From JALOLV01 sp046295175 (lineage in GTDB: Bacteria; Bacteroidota; Bacteroidia; Cytophagales; Spirosomataceae): a stretch of 64,000 bases of DNA. Location: NCBI GenBank assembly GCA_046295175.1, contig JBKBNY010000016.1:1-64000 (forward strand), given 5' to 3'. Within the stretch, counting starts at the first letter, position 1, and the number at the start of each line of letters is the position of its first letter. The translations under genes and the position numbers were made by a program. A model generated the notes under the pieces. The model was not told the origin of the DNA. It worked only from the letters and a program-made list of their open reading frames with translations, and searched no databases. This document shows positions 18,480 to 26,762 of the stretch, piece after piece.

Positions 18480-19106
18480 TTATTTGTATTTCTTCATTGC
18501 CGCTCGTCTAATTCGGCTTAGGTGTGTAGGCGTGATATTCAGGTAAGAAGCAATGTATCTGAGAGGCACTCTATTTACAAGCTCTTTGTGGTACTCATAA
18601 AACCATTCTAAGCGTTTTTCGGCGGGTTTACGTAAGATACTGATGTAGTTTTCGTATTTTTTAAGGTAAAACTCACCCATGAGTCGCCCAATAAAATTAA
18701 ACTGTGGGTAATCTTGGTAGAGTTTATCAAGTGCTTTTTTATTCATGCACCATATTTTAGCCTTTTCTATTACTTCTATCCCAACCTCAGAAGGAGTTTC
18801 ATCTAAAAAACTATTTACAATATACTGAAAATTACCCTCTGCCATAATCCAATGGGTGATAGAAGAATCTTGGTCTTGGTCTTGGTCTTGGTCTTGGTCT
18901 TGGTCTTGGTCTTGGTCAATATACGAAAATTCTCTCGTAATTCCAGTTTCGATAAAAAATAAATTATCGTTTATTTCGCCAATACCTAATAAAATTTTAC
19001 CTCTTTCGTAGGTTTTTGGCTTAAATAATGGCAAAATGGTGATTATTTCTTCGGGAGATAGTACCCCGAAAGAAGCTAAAACAACGTAGAGCGGTGGTCG
19101 TTTCAT
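18480..19106 (-). CDS. Crp/Fnr-family transcriptional regulator with Asp-Gln tract
   Basis: 208 residues from the ATG at 19106 (MKRPPLYVVLASF). The cyclic-nucleotide-binding-like beta roll covers about 15-120 (YERGKILLGIGEINDNLFFIETG). The C-terminal winged HTH is visible as VPLRYIASYLNITPTHLSRIRR. Bacteroidota members of this group usually respond to unknown signals and activate neighbouring genes. A loop in the sensor domain carries eight Asp-Gln pairs encoded by a perfect hexamer repeat (18868-18917). The gene is followed by a strong terminator, so the lipoprotein gene downstream is separately transcribed. Confidence 0.87.
   Translation of the reverse strand: MKRPPLYVVLASFGVLSPEEIITILPLFKPKTYERGKILLGIGEINDNLFFIETGITREFSYIDQDQDQDQDQDQDQDQDSSITHWIMAEGNFQYIVNSFLDETPSEVGIEVIEKAKIWCMNKKALDKLYQDYPQFNFIGRLMGEFYLKKYENYISILRKPAEKRLEWFYEYHKELVNRVPLRYIASYLNITPTHLSRIRRAAMKKYK
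18868..18917 (-). repeat. Hexamer microsatellite, 8 x TCTTGG (plus strand)
   Basis: Eight perfect 6-bp units plus two bases encode (Asp-Gln)8-Asp in the Crp/Fnr sensor domain. Copy-number change would keep the frame and alter only the length of the acidic loop. Confidence 0.95.
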
Positions 19107-19181
19107 GTGTGTAATAAGTATTAAAATTGTTGCAAAAATCATCGCAACAGTAGCGTAGTGAATTCAAAAAGCAAATCTAAA

Positions 19182-19214
19182 CAAAAAAGCCCATCCTCAA
19201 TTGAGAATGGGCTT
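19182..19214 (-). terminator. Intrinsic terminator after atpC
   Basis: AAGCCCATCCTCAA pairs with TTGAGAATGGGCTT with one internal mismatch, followed on the minus strand by six U. It lies 24 bp after the atpC stop. Confidence 0.85.
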
Positions 19215-19237
19215 GGTAATTTATCCTTAATTGTGTT

Positions 19238-19480
19238 TTACAACACCGCTTCTGCTAAAACCAGAATTTTATTATTAGAGACCTCTACTACGCCTCCATC
19301 AACCAAAATGGTTTCTTTTTTGCCAGCCGACTCGATTGTCAAATCGCCTTTGGCAAGTGTACTCACGATAGGTGCGTGGTCTTTCAATACCTGAAACTGC
19401 CCACCAGACCCCGGAAACGTCACCGCATCCACTTCGCCGCCGTACACTTTTTTGTCGGGAGTAATAATTTCTAAAGTCAT
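19238..19480 (-). CDS. atpC: ATP synthase epsilon subunit (short form)
   Basis: 80 residues, only the N-terminal beta-sandwich domain (MTLEIITPDKKVYGGEVDAVTFPGSGGQFQVL); the C-terminal helical domain of longer epsilon subunits is missing, as is common in Bacteroidota. The subunit is part of the F1 central stalk, linking gamma to the c ring. It follows atpD with an 86-bp gap filled by a palindromic element. Such short forms cannot show the inhibition due to the C-terminal helices. Confidence 0.92.
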   Translation of the reverse strand: MTLEIITPDKKVYGGEVDAVTFPGSGGQFQVLKDHAPIVSTLAKGDLTIESAGKKETILVDGGVVEVSNNKILVLAEAVL

Positions 19481-19481
19481 A

Positions 19482-19567
19482 GACCCCTAACCCCTAAAGG
19501 GGAATTTTTAAGTTTAATACTAATATTTTGACTCAAAACCTTGCACCCCTTTAGGGGCTGAGGGTCT
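19482..19567. repeat. Palindromic element filling the atpD-atpC gap
   Basis: The ends are GACCCCTAACCCCTAAAGGGG and CCCCTTTAGGGGCTGAGGGTC, inverted copies with one or two differences, each holding its own CCCCTAAAGGGG-type dyad, with an A/T-rich middle. On the minus strand the element brings AGGGG directly before the atpC start codon. Confidence 0.75.
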
Positions 19568-21072
19568 TATTTGCTTGCTTCTGCTATTAATCTTTCGCCT
19601 TTCTCAACAGCCTGCTCGATTGTACCAACCAAGTTGAAGGCCGCTTCTGGAAGGTGGTCATAATCACCATCCATGATTTGGTTAAAGCCTTTGATAGCGT
19701 CTTCGATAGATACGAATTGGCCTTTCAAACCTGTAAACTGCTCAGCTACGAAGAATGGCTGCGACAAGAAACGTTGTACACGTCTTGCACGTGATACCGT
19801 TAATTTATCTTCTTCCGAAAGTTCTTCCAAACCAAGGATTGCGATAATATCTTGAAGCTCTTTGTAGCGTTGAAGAATCATTTTCACTCTTTGTGCTGTG
19901 TTGTAGTGAGCATCGCCCAATACCGCCGCCGAAAGAATACGTGAAGATGAATCAAGAGGGTCAACGGCAGGATAGATACCTAACTCGGCAATTTTACGGC
20001 TCAATACCGTTGTTGCATCTAAGTGGGTAAATGTTGTTGCCGGAGCAGGGTCGGTCAAGTCATCGGCAGGTACATAAACGGCCTGTACCGAAGTGATAGA
20101 ACCACGTTTTGTCGAAGTAATACGCTCTTGCATCGCACCCATCTCAGTTGCCAATGTTGGTTGGTAACCTACGGCAGATGGCATACGACCCAAAAGAGCT
20201 GATACCTCAGAACCCGCTTGTGTAAAACGGAAGATATTATCAATAAAGAAAAGAATATCACGACCTTTGCCTTCGCCGTCACCATCACGGAAGTGTTCGG
20301 CAACGGTAAGACCAGACAATGCCACACGAGCACGGGCTCCTGGAGGCTCATTCATCTGACCAAATACGAATGTCGCTTGCGATTCTTTCAATTCGTTATA
20401 ATCTACTTTGCTCAAATCCCAGCCACCTTCTTCCATTGAGTGCTTGAACGCATCGCCGTACTTGATGATACCAGATTCAATCATCTCACGAAGAAGGTCA
20501 TTACCTTCACGTGTACGCTCACCCACACCAGCAAATACCGAAAGACCAGCATAAGCCTTCGCAATATTGTTGATAAGCTCCTGAATCAATACGGTTTTAC
20601 CTACACCCGCACCACCAAATAAACCAATTTTACCACCTTTTACATAAGGAGCAAGAAGGTCGATTACTTTGATACCTGTGTAAAGTACCTCGGTAGATGT
20701 TGCCAAATCCTCGAATTTTGGAGCTGCACGGTGGATAGACATCCCTTTTGATGTTACTTGCTTTAAGCCATCAATTGCATCACCAACCACATTGAACAAA
20801 CGACCTTTGATGTCATCGCCAGTTGGCATTGTGATAGGGCCGCCCATGTGAACAACCTCCATGCCACGTTGCAAACCTTCGGTACCGTCCATCGCGATAG
20901 TACGAACGCGGTCTTCGCCAAGGTGCTGTTGGCATTCAAGAATAACTTTTTGTCCGTTAGCTTTTGTAACGTACAAACCATCTAAGATTGCAGGAATCTG
21001 CGAACCCGCCCCCTCGAAGCTCACATCCACAACTGGTCCGATTACCTGAGAAATTTTGCCTGTATTAGCCAT
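19567..21072 (-). CDS. atpD: ATP synthase F1 beta subunit
   Basis: 501 residues from the ATG at 21072 (MANTGKISQVIGPVVDVSF), the usual start; a TTG six codons earlier is not needed. The Walker A motif GGAGVGKT, GERTREGND and SALLGRMPSAVGYQPTLA are all intact. This is the catalytic subunit of the F-type ATP synthase. Only atpD and atpC occur here, the split arrangement typical of Bacteroidota, with the other atp genes elsewhere. A strong promoter lies at 21155-21185. Confidence 0.98.
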   Translation of the reverse strand: MANTGKISQVIGPVVDVSFEGAGSQIPAILDGLYVTKANGQKVILECQQHLGEDRVRTIAMDGTEGLQRGMEVVHMGGPITMPTGDDIKGRLFNVVGDAIDGLKQVTSKGMSIHRAAPKFEDLATSTEVLYTGIKVIDLLAPYVKGGKIGLFGGAGVGKTVLIQELINNIAKAYAGLSVFAGVGERTREGNDLLREMIESGIIKYGDAFKHSMEEGGWDLSKVDYNELKESQATFVFGQMNEPPGARARVALSGLTVAEHFRDGDGEGKGRDILFFIDNIFRFTQAGSEVSALLGRMPSAVGYQPTLATEMGAMQERITSTKRGSITSVQAVYVPADDLTDPAPATTFTHLDATTVLSRKIAELGIYPAVDPLDSSSRILSAAVLGDAHYNTAQRVKMILQRYKELQDIIAILGLEELSEEDKLTVSRARRVQRFLSQPFFVAEQFTGLKGQFVSIEDAIKGFNQIMDGDYDHLPEAAFNLVGTIEQAVEKGERLIAEASK

Positions 21073-21154
21073 ATATGAAGTATTTTTCAACTAAGATTTT
21101 GTAGAAATCCGAATGAATACTTGTGTTTTATGTTGTAAGTATGCTTTCGGGACG

Positions 21155-21185
21155 CAAAATTATGAAATGAAAATCTGAAAACCAA
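21155..21185 (-). promoter_or_regulatory. Promoter of atpD-atpC
   Basis: On the minus strand TTG (21185-21183), a 20-nt spacer and TAATTTTG (21162-21155) fit the Bacteroidota consensus exactly. Transcription should start near 21148, leaving a leader of about 75 nt. The 400-bp gap 21073-21472 holds this promoter and the plus-strand -7 box at 21358. Confidence 0.75.
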
Positions 21186-21357
21186 TATTTGTCAAGTAGT
21201 TTTTTGTATTTTTTTTAGAGAAAAGCATCTTTTCATCGAAAATAATAGGAGTAAAAGAAGTTTTGGGGGTTGCTTAACTCTAAAACACAAAAGGTTCTTT
21301 GGGGGATTCGATAAAACGCTGTCAGAAAATATTTTTAAATCCCGATTAAAAAAAATG

Positions 21358-21365
21358 TATTTTTG
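21358..21365 (+). promoter_or_regulatory. Candidate -7 box for the HTH-array gene
   Basis: TATTTTTG matches TAnnTTTG about 108 bp before the ATG at 21473. No clear TTG lies at the right distance upstream. Confidence 0.4.
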
Positions 21366-21472
21366 TAGAAGCAATTACCCAAAAAGAAAATTCTAAGTCG
21401 CTATACAACTCGTATAATTTGGTGTACACAAAGTATGAAGTGTACCAAAGTGGATGTCAAAATGGAAAAAAA

Positions 21473-22624
21473 ATGGCGAAGAAGAAATCATTAAAAGAAC
21501 GGATGGCCGAAAAACTCTCGGCGTCCGACATCAACTATTTATTAAAAAATGCTGAGAATTATACAATAGGTTTTCTAACAACCAAATTGGGCAAATCGGC
21601 AAAATTGATTGAAAAAGAGTTAAAAAAACACGGTCTAAAACCTTTAGATGCCATTGTGATTCAGGCCGCTGTCGAAGAGCCAGCCGTCGAAGAAGTCAAA
21701 GCTGTGGTTGAAGCAACGACCGCAGAAGAGATTGAGACCCCGAAGGTTCACCCTCGAAAGCAACCTTACATGAAGGCCCGAGAGTTTGTCAAAAACAACC
21801 ATGCCGAGCTTACTATTCGAGAAATGGCAGAGCAAACTGGGGTAACCGAGACCTCTATCATCAATTATTTGAGAGAATTAGGCTTATCGGCAAAACCGGG
21901 TAAACATTTCTTTACGCCCGAAGATGTAGAATACTTGAGAGCTAATTCTGGCAAAAAAACGGTTGAGCAAATTGCCGAAGCATTGGGGCGTACCGTCGGC
22001 AATATAGAAGCCAAAATGAATGCTTTGAAGCTAACAACTCGCGTGCCTAAACCTTCTAATATAACCGAAGAGCAAATCGAGTACATCAAAAAATATAACG
22101 GTATAAAGACTGTCCCCGAAATCGTCAAAGACCTTAACTTGCCGCTTTCGCAGGTCAGAAATGTTCGCCGCAAACACGGACTCGAACAGCCCGCAAAAAG
22201 AACGCATTTTACCGAAGACGACTTGGCTTTTATCGAGCAGAACTATCGTTTGCTTACCAAACGAGAGATGGCGTACTACATCAAGAAATCACCGACAAGT
22301 ATCGCCTATCAGATGGATGTTCGTAATTGGGTATTGACGGCCGAAGAAACCAAACTACTCAAAAGCCGTTGGACAAAAGAGAATATTTCACCACCACTTA
22401 CTTGGACTCCCGCCGAAGAAGCATTTATCAGACATCATTTCGGTAAAATTCCTTATGGTGAAATAGCCGATAGGCTCAAAACAAAATCTCGTAGCCAAGT
22501 AGGCAAGATTGCTAAGATGCTTGGTTTGCAAGTAAAACCCGAACACATGTCGATTTTTAACAGAACAAATGCCCACAAAGCCAACAGAGTTTTGAGCGAA
22601 AAAAAACAAAAAGCTAAAAGTTGA
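21473..22624 (+). CDS. Protein of six tandem helix-turn-helix (homeodomain/Myb-like) modules
   Basis: 383 residues from the ATG at 21473 (MAKKKSLKERMAEKL); an upstream TTG frame is less likely. About six modules of around 48 residues each contain a trihelical pattern such as LTIREMAEQTGVTETSIINYLRELG, KTVEQIAEALGRTVGNIEAKM, KTVPEIVKDLNLPLSQVRNVR and PYGEIADRLKTKSRSQVGKIA. An Ala/Glu/Val-rich linker separates modules 1 and 2. There is no sensor or enzyme domain and no signal peptide. It should bind DNA as a multi-module protein, perhaps as a chromatin or silencing factor (inference). The next gene is a response regulator without its own HTH. Confidence 0.8.
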   Translation: MAKKKSLKERMAEKLSASDINYLLKNAENYTIGFLTTKLGKSAKLIEKELKKHGLKPLDAIVIQAAVEEPAVEEVKAVVEATTAEEIETPKVHPRKQPYMKAREFVKNNHAELTIREMAEQTGVTETSIINYLRELGLSAKPGKHFFTPEDVEYLRANSGKKTVEQIAEALGRTVGNIEAKMNALKLTTRVPKPSNITEEQIEYIKKYNGIKTVPEIVKDLNLPLSQVRNVRRKHGLEQPAKRTHFTEDDLAFIEQNYRLLTKREMAYYIKKSPTSIAYQMDVRNWVLTAEETKLLKSRWTKENISPPLTWTPAEEAFIRHHFGKIPYGEIADRLKTKSRSQVGKIAKMLGLQVKPEHMSIFNRTNAHKANRVLSEKKQKAKS

Positions 22625-22780
22625 TAGTTTTTATAGATTTTTTTGATAAAATTTGATTATTTTGCAACCCAAATCAAGTTTTGTGTGAGTAAAACTGGGT
22701 TCGTGAAAGTTGAAAATTGCTGTATTTAATTAAGTTTATTCACAAAGAATAACAATAAACCCTCCCAATATTGACCATTA

Positions 22781-23944
22781 ATGGCAAAGATTCTTATTGT
22801 TGATGACGAAAAAAGTATTCGCGATGCACTACGTGACATTCTCGAATATGAAGGCTACGAAGTAGATGAAGGAAAAGATGGCGAAGAAGGACTCGAACTC
22901 GTTTTGAAGAATCCTTATGATGTTGCCCTGTGCGACATCAAAATGCCTAAGATGGATGGTTTAGACCTACTCCTCAAGGCCAAAGAAGAGGGCGTTCCGA
23001 CGCAGTTTGTGATGGTTTCGGCCTTCGGAAACGTCGAAAACGCCGTAGAAGCTACCAAAAGAGGAGCATTCGATTTTATTACTAAACCACCAGATTTGAA
23101 CCGATTGTTGGTTACGGTTCGTAATGCAATCGAAAAGAGCAAAGACGTTGAGGTTATCAAAACCCTCAAAAAACGTATTTATCGTATCAACGAAATCGTG
23201 GGTGAATCTGACCCTATTAAAAAGGTAAAAGAAACCATCGACCGTGTTGCTCCGACCGAAGCCCGCGTATTGATTACCGGACCCAACGGCTCGGGTAAAG
23301 AGATGGTAGCCAAGCAGATTCACGAAAAAAGTAATCGTTCAAATCAGATTTTGGTAGAGGTAAACTGTGCCGCGATTCCGTCTGAATTGATAGAAAGTGA
23401 ATTATTTGGCCACGAAAAAGGTGCTTTTACTTCGGCTATCAAACAACGTATTGGTAAATTTGAACAAGCTGATGGCGGTACTTTATTCTTGGATGAGATT
23501 GGCGACATGAGCCTTTCGGCACAAGCTAAAGTATTGCGTGCCTTGCAAGAAAGTAAAATTACACGTGTAGGTGGCGATAAAGAGATAAAAATCAATGTAA
23601 GGGTATTGGCCGCGACAAACAAAGATTTGAAAAAAGAAATCGCCGAGGGTAATTTCCGCGAAGACTTATTTCACCGTCTGAACGTAATTCCGATTCATGT
23701 ACCGGCCCTTACCGACCGCAAAAATGATATTCCGCTATTGGCCGAAAAATTCTTACAAGATGTTGCCGACGAGTACGGCGATGCAGTGAAAGAATTTGAG
23801 CCAGATGCAATGGAACACATGAAAACATTACCGTGGACGGGTAACGTCCGAGAGCTACGAAACGTAGTCGAGCGTCTTGTAATCATGTGCGGCCCGACAA
23901 TCACCCTCGATGATGTCAAACTTTATGCCGCATTAGGATACTAA
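22781..23944 (+). CDS. NtrC-type response regulator, receiver plus AAA+ domain, no C-terminal HTH
   Basis: 387 residues. The receiver (1-120) has acidic IVDDEK, phospho-acceptor Asp in LCDIKMPKMDG, S in VSAFGN and K in ITKPP. The AAA+ sigma-54-interaction domain (about 140-380) has a Walker A variant GPNGSGKE, Walker B TLFLDEIGD, the R-finger region and ELFGHEKGAFTSA. The sigma-54 contact loop is GAFTSA in place of GAFTGA. The protein ends 20 residues after NVRELRNVVERL, so the Fis-type DNA-binding domain is missing. It may act without specific DNA binding or through a partner. No sensor kinase is adjacent. Confidence 0.92.
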   Translation: MAKILIVDDEKSIRDALRDILEYEGYEVDEGKDGEEGLELVLKNPYDVALCDIKMPKMDGLDLLLKAKEEGVPTQFVMVSAFGNVENAVEATKRGAFDFITKPPDLNRLLVTVRNAIEKSKDVEVIKTLKKRIYRINEIVGESDPIKKVKETIDRVAPTEARVLITGPNGSGKEMVAKQIHEKSNRSNQILVEVNCAAIPSELIESELFGHEKGAFTSAIKQRIGKFEQADGGTLFLDEIGDMSLSAQAKVLRALQESKITRVGGDKEIKINVRVLAATNKDLKKEIAEGNFREDLFHRLNVIPIHVPALTDRKNDIPLLAEKFLQDVADEYGDAVKEFEPDAMEHMKTLPWTGNVRELRNVVERLVIMCGPTITLDDVKLYAALGY

Positions 23945-23945
23945 C

Positions 23946-23970
23946 AAAAAGCCACGAAATGTGGCTTTTT
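23946..23970 (+). terminator. Intrinsic terminator after the response regulator
   Basis: AAAAAGCCAC and GTGGCTTTTT form a 10-bp stem with a 5-nt loop directly after the stop codon. Confidence 0.88.
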
Positions 23971-24383
23971 GCTTTTTAGGCTTTAACTTATTTATTTGGT
24001 TTTTATCAAAATCATAAAAAAATACCTTCTTTTCTTTACAATCTTGAATAAATCTTCTATTATTGTCATTCGAAATTTATCCATACTTACTTACACCAAA
24101 AGCATTAAACCTAAAGCTTTCCGATTATAAAACAGGAAAATAAAAATTACAGAAATTTGTCAGTAGAAAAAAACTTTAATAGCTATTAGGTAAAACCATT
24201 CAAAAAAATTTTGTTACGTACGTTGCTATGTTTAGTCTAAAAGATAAACATGGGCAAATTGTCATGCCAAAATACCAGTAAACTATTATTTTCTACGACG
24301 AATGTCAGCCATAAATCAGCATTTTTTTAATTATTAAGAATCATATACTATTAAGTTTTTTCACTAAAAACCCCAAAAACAAG
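23971..24383. other. A/T-rich noncoding gap before the repeat protein gene
   Basis: No ORF of note, no RNA gene and no clear TTG-N20-TAnnTTTG promoter were found. A TATTTTCT box (24291-24298) resembles a degenerate -7 element, and one half site ATGCCAAA lies near 24265. The region should contain the promoter of the gene at 24384. Confidence 0.4.
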
Positions 24384-26564
24384 ATGATAAACAAATACCT
24401 ATTGTCGCTTTCGGGAGCGATTCTCACAATGGGTTCGGTAGTAGCCCAGAGCGACTTACCGCCAAATGCTGTGCCAGGTAAATGCTACGCAAAATGTTTG
24501 AAACCAGCCCAATTTACTACACGTACTGAGCAATATGTATCGAAAGAAGCGGGTAAACAAATATCTGTAAGAGGTGCCGAAATTGGCACTCAAACCGAAC
24601 AAGTTTTGGTAAAAGAAGCATCAAAACGCTACGAGGCAACTCCTGCGGTTTATAAAACTGTTACTGAACAAATCTTGGTAAAAGAGCCAGGTAAACGTAC
24701 CGAAATTGTGGCAGGTTCAGGCGGATACAAGGCCGTTACGGAGCAATACGAGTCTCGCCCTGCTTACAAAAGATACGAACTTTTAGGTTGCAACAACAAT
24801 ACTGGTGTTGCTGGCTCTAAAAACGATGTAAATGCACCGTGTTTTACTGCTGCTACCGAGCAAGTATTGGTTCGTGAAGGATACAAGAAATTGGAGGTGA
24901 TTCCGGCACAATTTAAAACCGAAACTGAGCAAGTTCTTGTAAAAGAGGCATCGAAACGCTACGAAGTAACGCCTGCAGTTTATAAGGCAATCACCGAGCA
25001 AATCGTGACTCGCCCTGCTTACAAAAATTTAATCGTAGATAATACTGTAGAATTCAAGCCTGTTACTGAGCAAGTAATGGTGCGTCCGGCATACAAACGC
25101 TACGAAGTTATTCCTGCTCAATTCAAAACTGTTTCTGAGCAAGTGTTGATTCGTGAGGCTGCACCTATCGCAGCAGCGGGTTATAAGCCAAAATATAAAG
25201 TTGTTACAGAGCAAGTTTTGGTAAAAGAAGCATCGAAGACATTGCAAGTGATTCCGGCCGAATACAAAACTGTTACTGAAACGGTTGTTATCAAAGAAGC
25301 CGTAAAAACATTGGTTGCTACACCACCTGTTTACGAAACCGTAACTGAGCGTGTAAAAATCCGTGACTCATACACTAAATACGAAAAAGGTAAAGTTGAC
25401 CCAACTTGTTTGTCGGCAAACCCTGACGACTGCCGTATCTTGTGTTTGGTAGAAGTGCCAGCCGAGTACAAAACTGTTACAAAACAAGTTTTGAAAACTC
25501 CTGCGGGCTTCCGTGAAGCAACAACTCCTGCCCAAACGGCAACTATCACAAGACAAGTTATTGCACGCCCAGCCGAGATTCGTGAGATTGAAGTTCCGGC
25601 ACAATACGCAACAATCACAAAAATGATGTTGGATGGCACAGAGCCGGCAGGCAATGGTCTTTCGGGTGTTCAGGCTTACCAAGGCGGTGTTGCTTCGGCA
25701 CAATACGCTACCATCACAAAAACTGTGATTGCCGTACCTGCTTCATACAAAGAAATCGAAGTACCTGCTACATACGAGACCATCACTAAGCAAATTGTTG
25801 CTCGTGGCCCACAAGTACGCGAGGTAGATGTCCCTGCACAGTACGAAACAATCACTAAGCAAATCGTTGCACAAGCGGCTTCGGTACGTGAGATTGAAGT
25901 TCCGGCAGTTTATGCTACTCGTAGTAAACAAGTGGTTGTTGCACCTGCTACAACTCGCGAGATTGAGGTTCCAGCAGTTTATGCTACCCGTACAAAATAT
26001 ACTTGTGCCAGCAGTGGCTCAAACGGTGCTGGTATCGTAGCTGGTGGCGACGGATGCGGTCCGAAAGTTCGTGAAATTGATGTTCCGGCTGAGTATCGTA
26101 CAATCACTAAAAATGTAATTGCAAATGGCCCTCAGACACGTGAAATTGAGGTTCCGGGCGAATACAAAACAATTACCAAGCAAGTAGTTGCTCAAGCGGC
26201 TGGTTCTCGCGAAATAGAAGTACCGGCTGAGTATCGCACAATTACTAAAACAGTGGTAAAAACTCCTGCGGCTACACAAGAAGTTGAGATTCCGGCTCAA
26301 TACGCAACATACTCGGTAACCTCAATGACGGGTGCTGGTGCTTATGCCGACTGGGTTGAAATCCTTTGCGAAAACAAAATGACTGCGGCTACAATCCGTA
26401 AGATTCAAGCAGCTTTGAGAGCTAAAGGCTACGACCCAGGTCCAGACGATAACATGATGGGGCCTAAAACTAAAGCAGCATTATTGAAATATCAAAAAGA
26501 CAATAACTTACCACAAGGCAACGTAAACCTCGAAACTTTACAGTCGCTTGGTGTTCAGTATTAA
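24384..26564 (+). CDS. Secreted protein of about 23 short VTEQ/ITKQ repeats with C-terminal peptidoglycan-binding domain
   Basis: 726 residues with a signal peptide ending at VVAQ (about 22). Residues 40-640 are about 23 repeats of 22-26 residues. The N-terminal half has the form TVTEQVLVKEASKRYEVIPA; the C-terminal half has TITKQIVAxxAxxREIEVPA. The alternating polar/hydrophobic pattern predicts beta strands. Three interruptions carry Cys pairs (CYAKC, CLSANPDDC, GGDGCG) or Gly-rich loops. The last 65 residues form a PG_binding_1-like domain (RKIQAALRAKGYDPGPDD, MMGPKTKAALLKYQKD, LPQGNVNLETLQSLGV). The architecture suggests a long beta-rich fibre or belt anchored to murein in the periplasm (inference). 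It has its own terminator. Confidence 0.85.
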   Translation: MINKYLLSLSGAILTMGSVVAQSDLPPNAVPGKCYAKCLKPAQFTTRTEQYVSKEAGKQISVRGAEIGTQTEQVLVKEASKRYEATPAVYKTVTEQILVKEPGKRTEIVAGSGGYKAVTEQYESRPAYKRYELLGCNNNTGVAGSKNDVNAPCFTAATEQVLVREGYKKLEVIPAQFKTETEQVLVKEASKRYEVTPAVYKAITEQIVTRPAYKNLIVDNTVEFKPVTEQVMVRPAYKRYEVIPAQFKTVSEQVLIREAAPIAAAGYKPKYKVVTEQVLVKEASKTLQVIPAEYKTVTETVVIKEAVKTLVATPPVYETVTERVKIRDSYTKYEKGKVDPTCLSANPDDCRILCLVEVPAEYKTVTKQVLKTPAGFREATTPAQTATITRQVIARPAEIREIEVPAQYATITKMMLDGTEPAGNGLSGVQAYQGGVASAQYATITKTVIAVPASYKEIEVPATYETITKQIVARGPQVREVDVPAQYETITKQIVAQAASVREIEVPAVYATRSKQVVVAPATTREIEVPAVYATRTKYTCASSGSNGAGIVAGGDGCGPKVREIDVPAEYRTITKNVIANGPQTREIEVPGEYKTITKQVVAQAAGSREIEVPAEYRTITKTVVKTPAATQEVEIPAQYATYSVTSMTGAGAYADWVEILCENKMTAATIRKIQAALRAKGYDPGPDDNMMGPKTKAALLKYQKDNNLPQGNVNLETLQSLGVQY

Positions 26565-26583
26565 TCTTTCAGATTATCATATA

Positions 26584-26618
26584 CAAAAGGCTGATTCTGA
26601 CATAGAATCAGCCTTTTG
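26584..26618 (+). terminator. Intrinsic terminator after the repeat protein
   Basis: CAAAAGGCTGATTCT and AGAATCAGCCTTTTG form a perfect 15-bp stem around a 5-nt loop, followed by a T-rich stretch. Confidence 0.85.
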
Positions 26619-26762
26619 ATTTTATGGTTTGTGTGTTCGGCAAAGTAAGTGTAATTTTGAATCCTGATTGCGAATTATTTTTTCAAGATTGTACAAATCT
26701 AAGATTTCGAGAATGTGACTCTTGAAAAGTTACGCACCCCATTTAAAACTCGGTAAATTCCC

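Noticed and set aside
18868..18917. Hexamer repeat as a phase-variable on/off switch
   Set aside because: The unit is six bases, so copy-number change cannot shift the frame; only loop length can vary.
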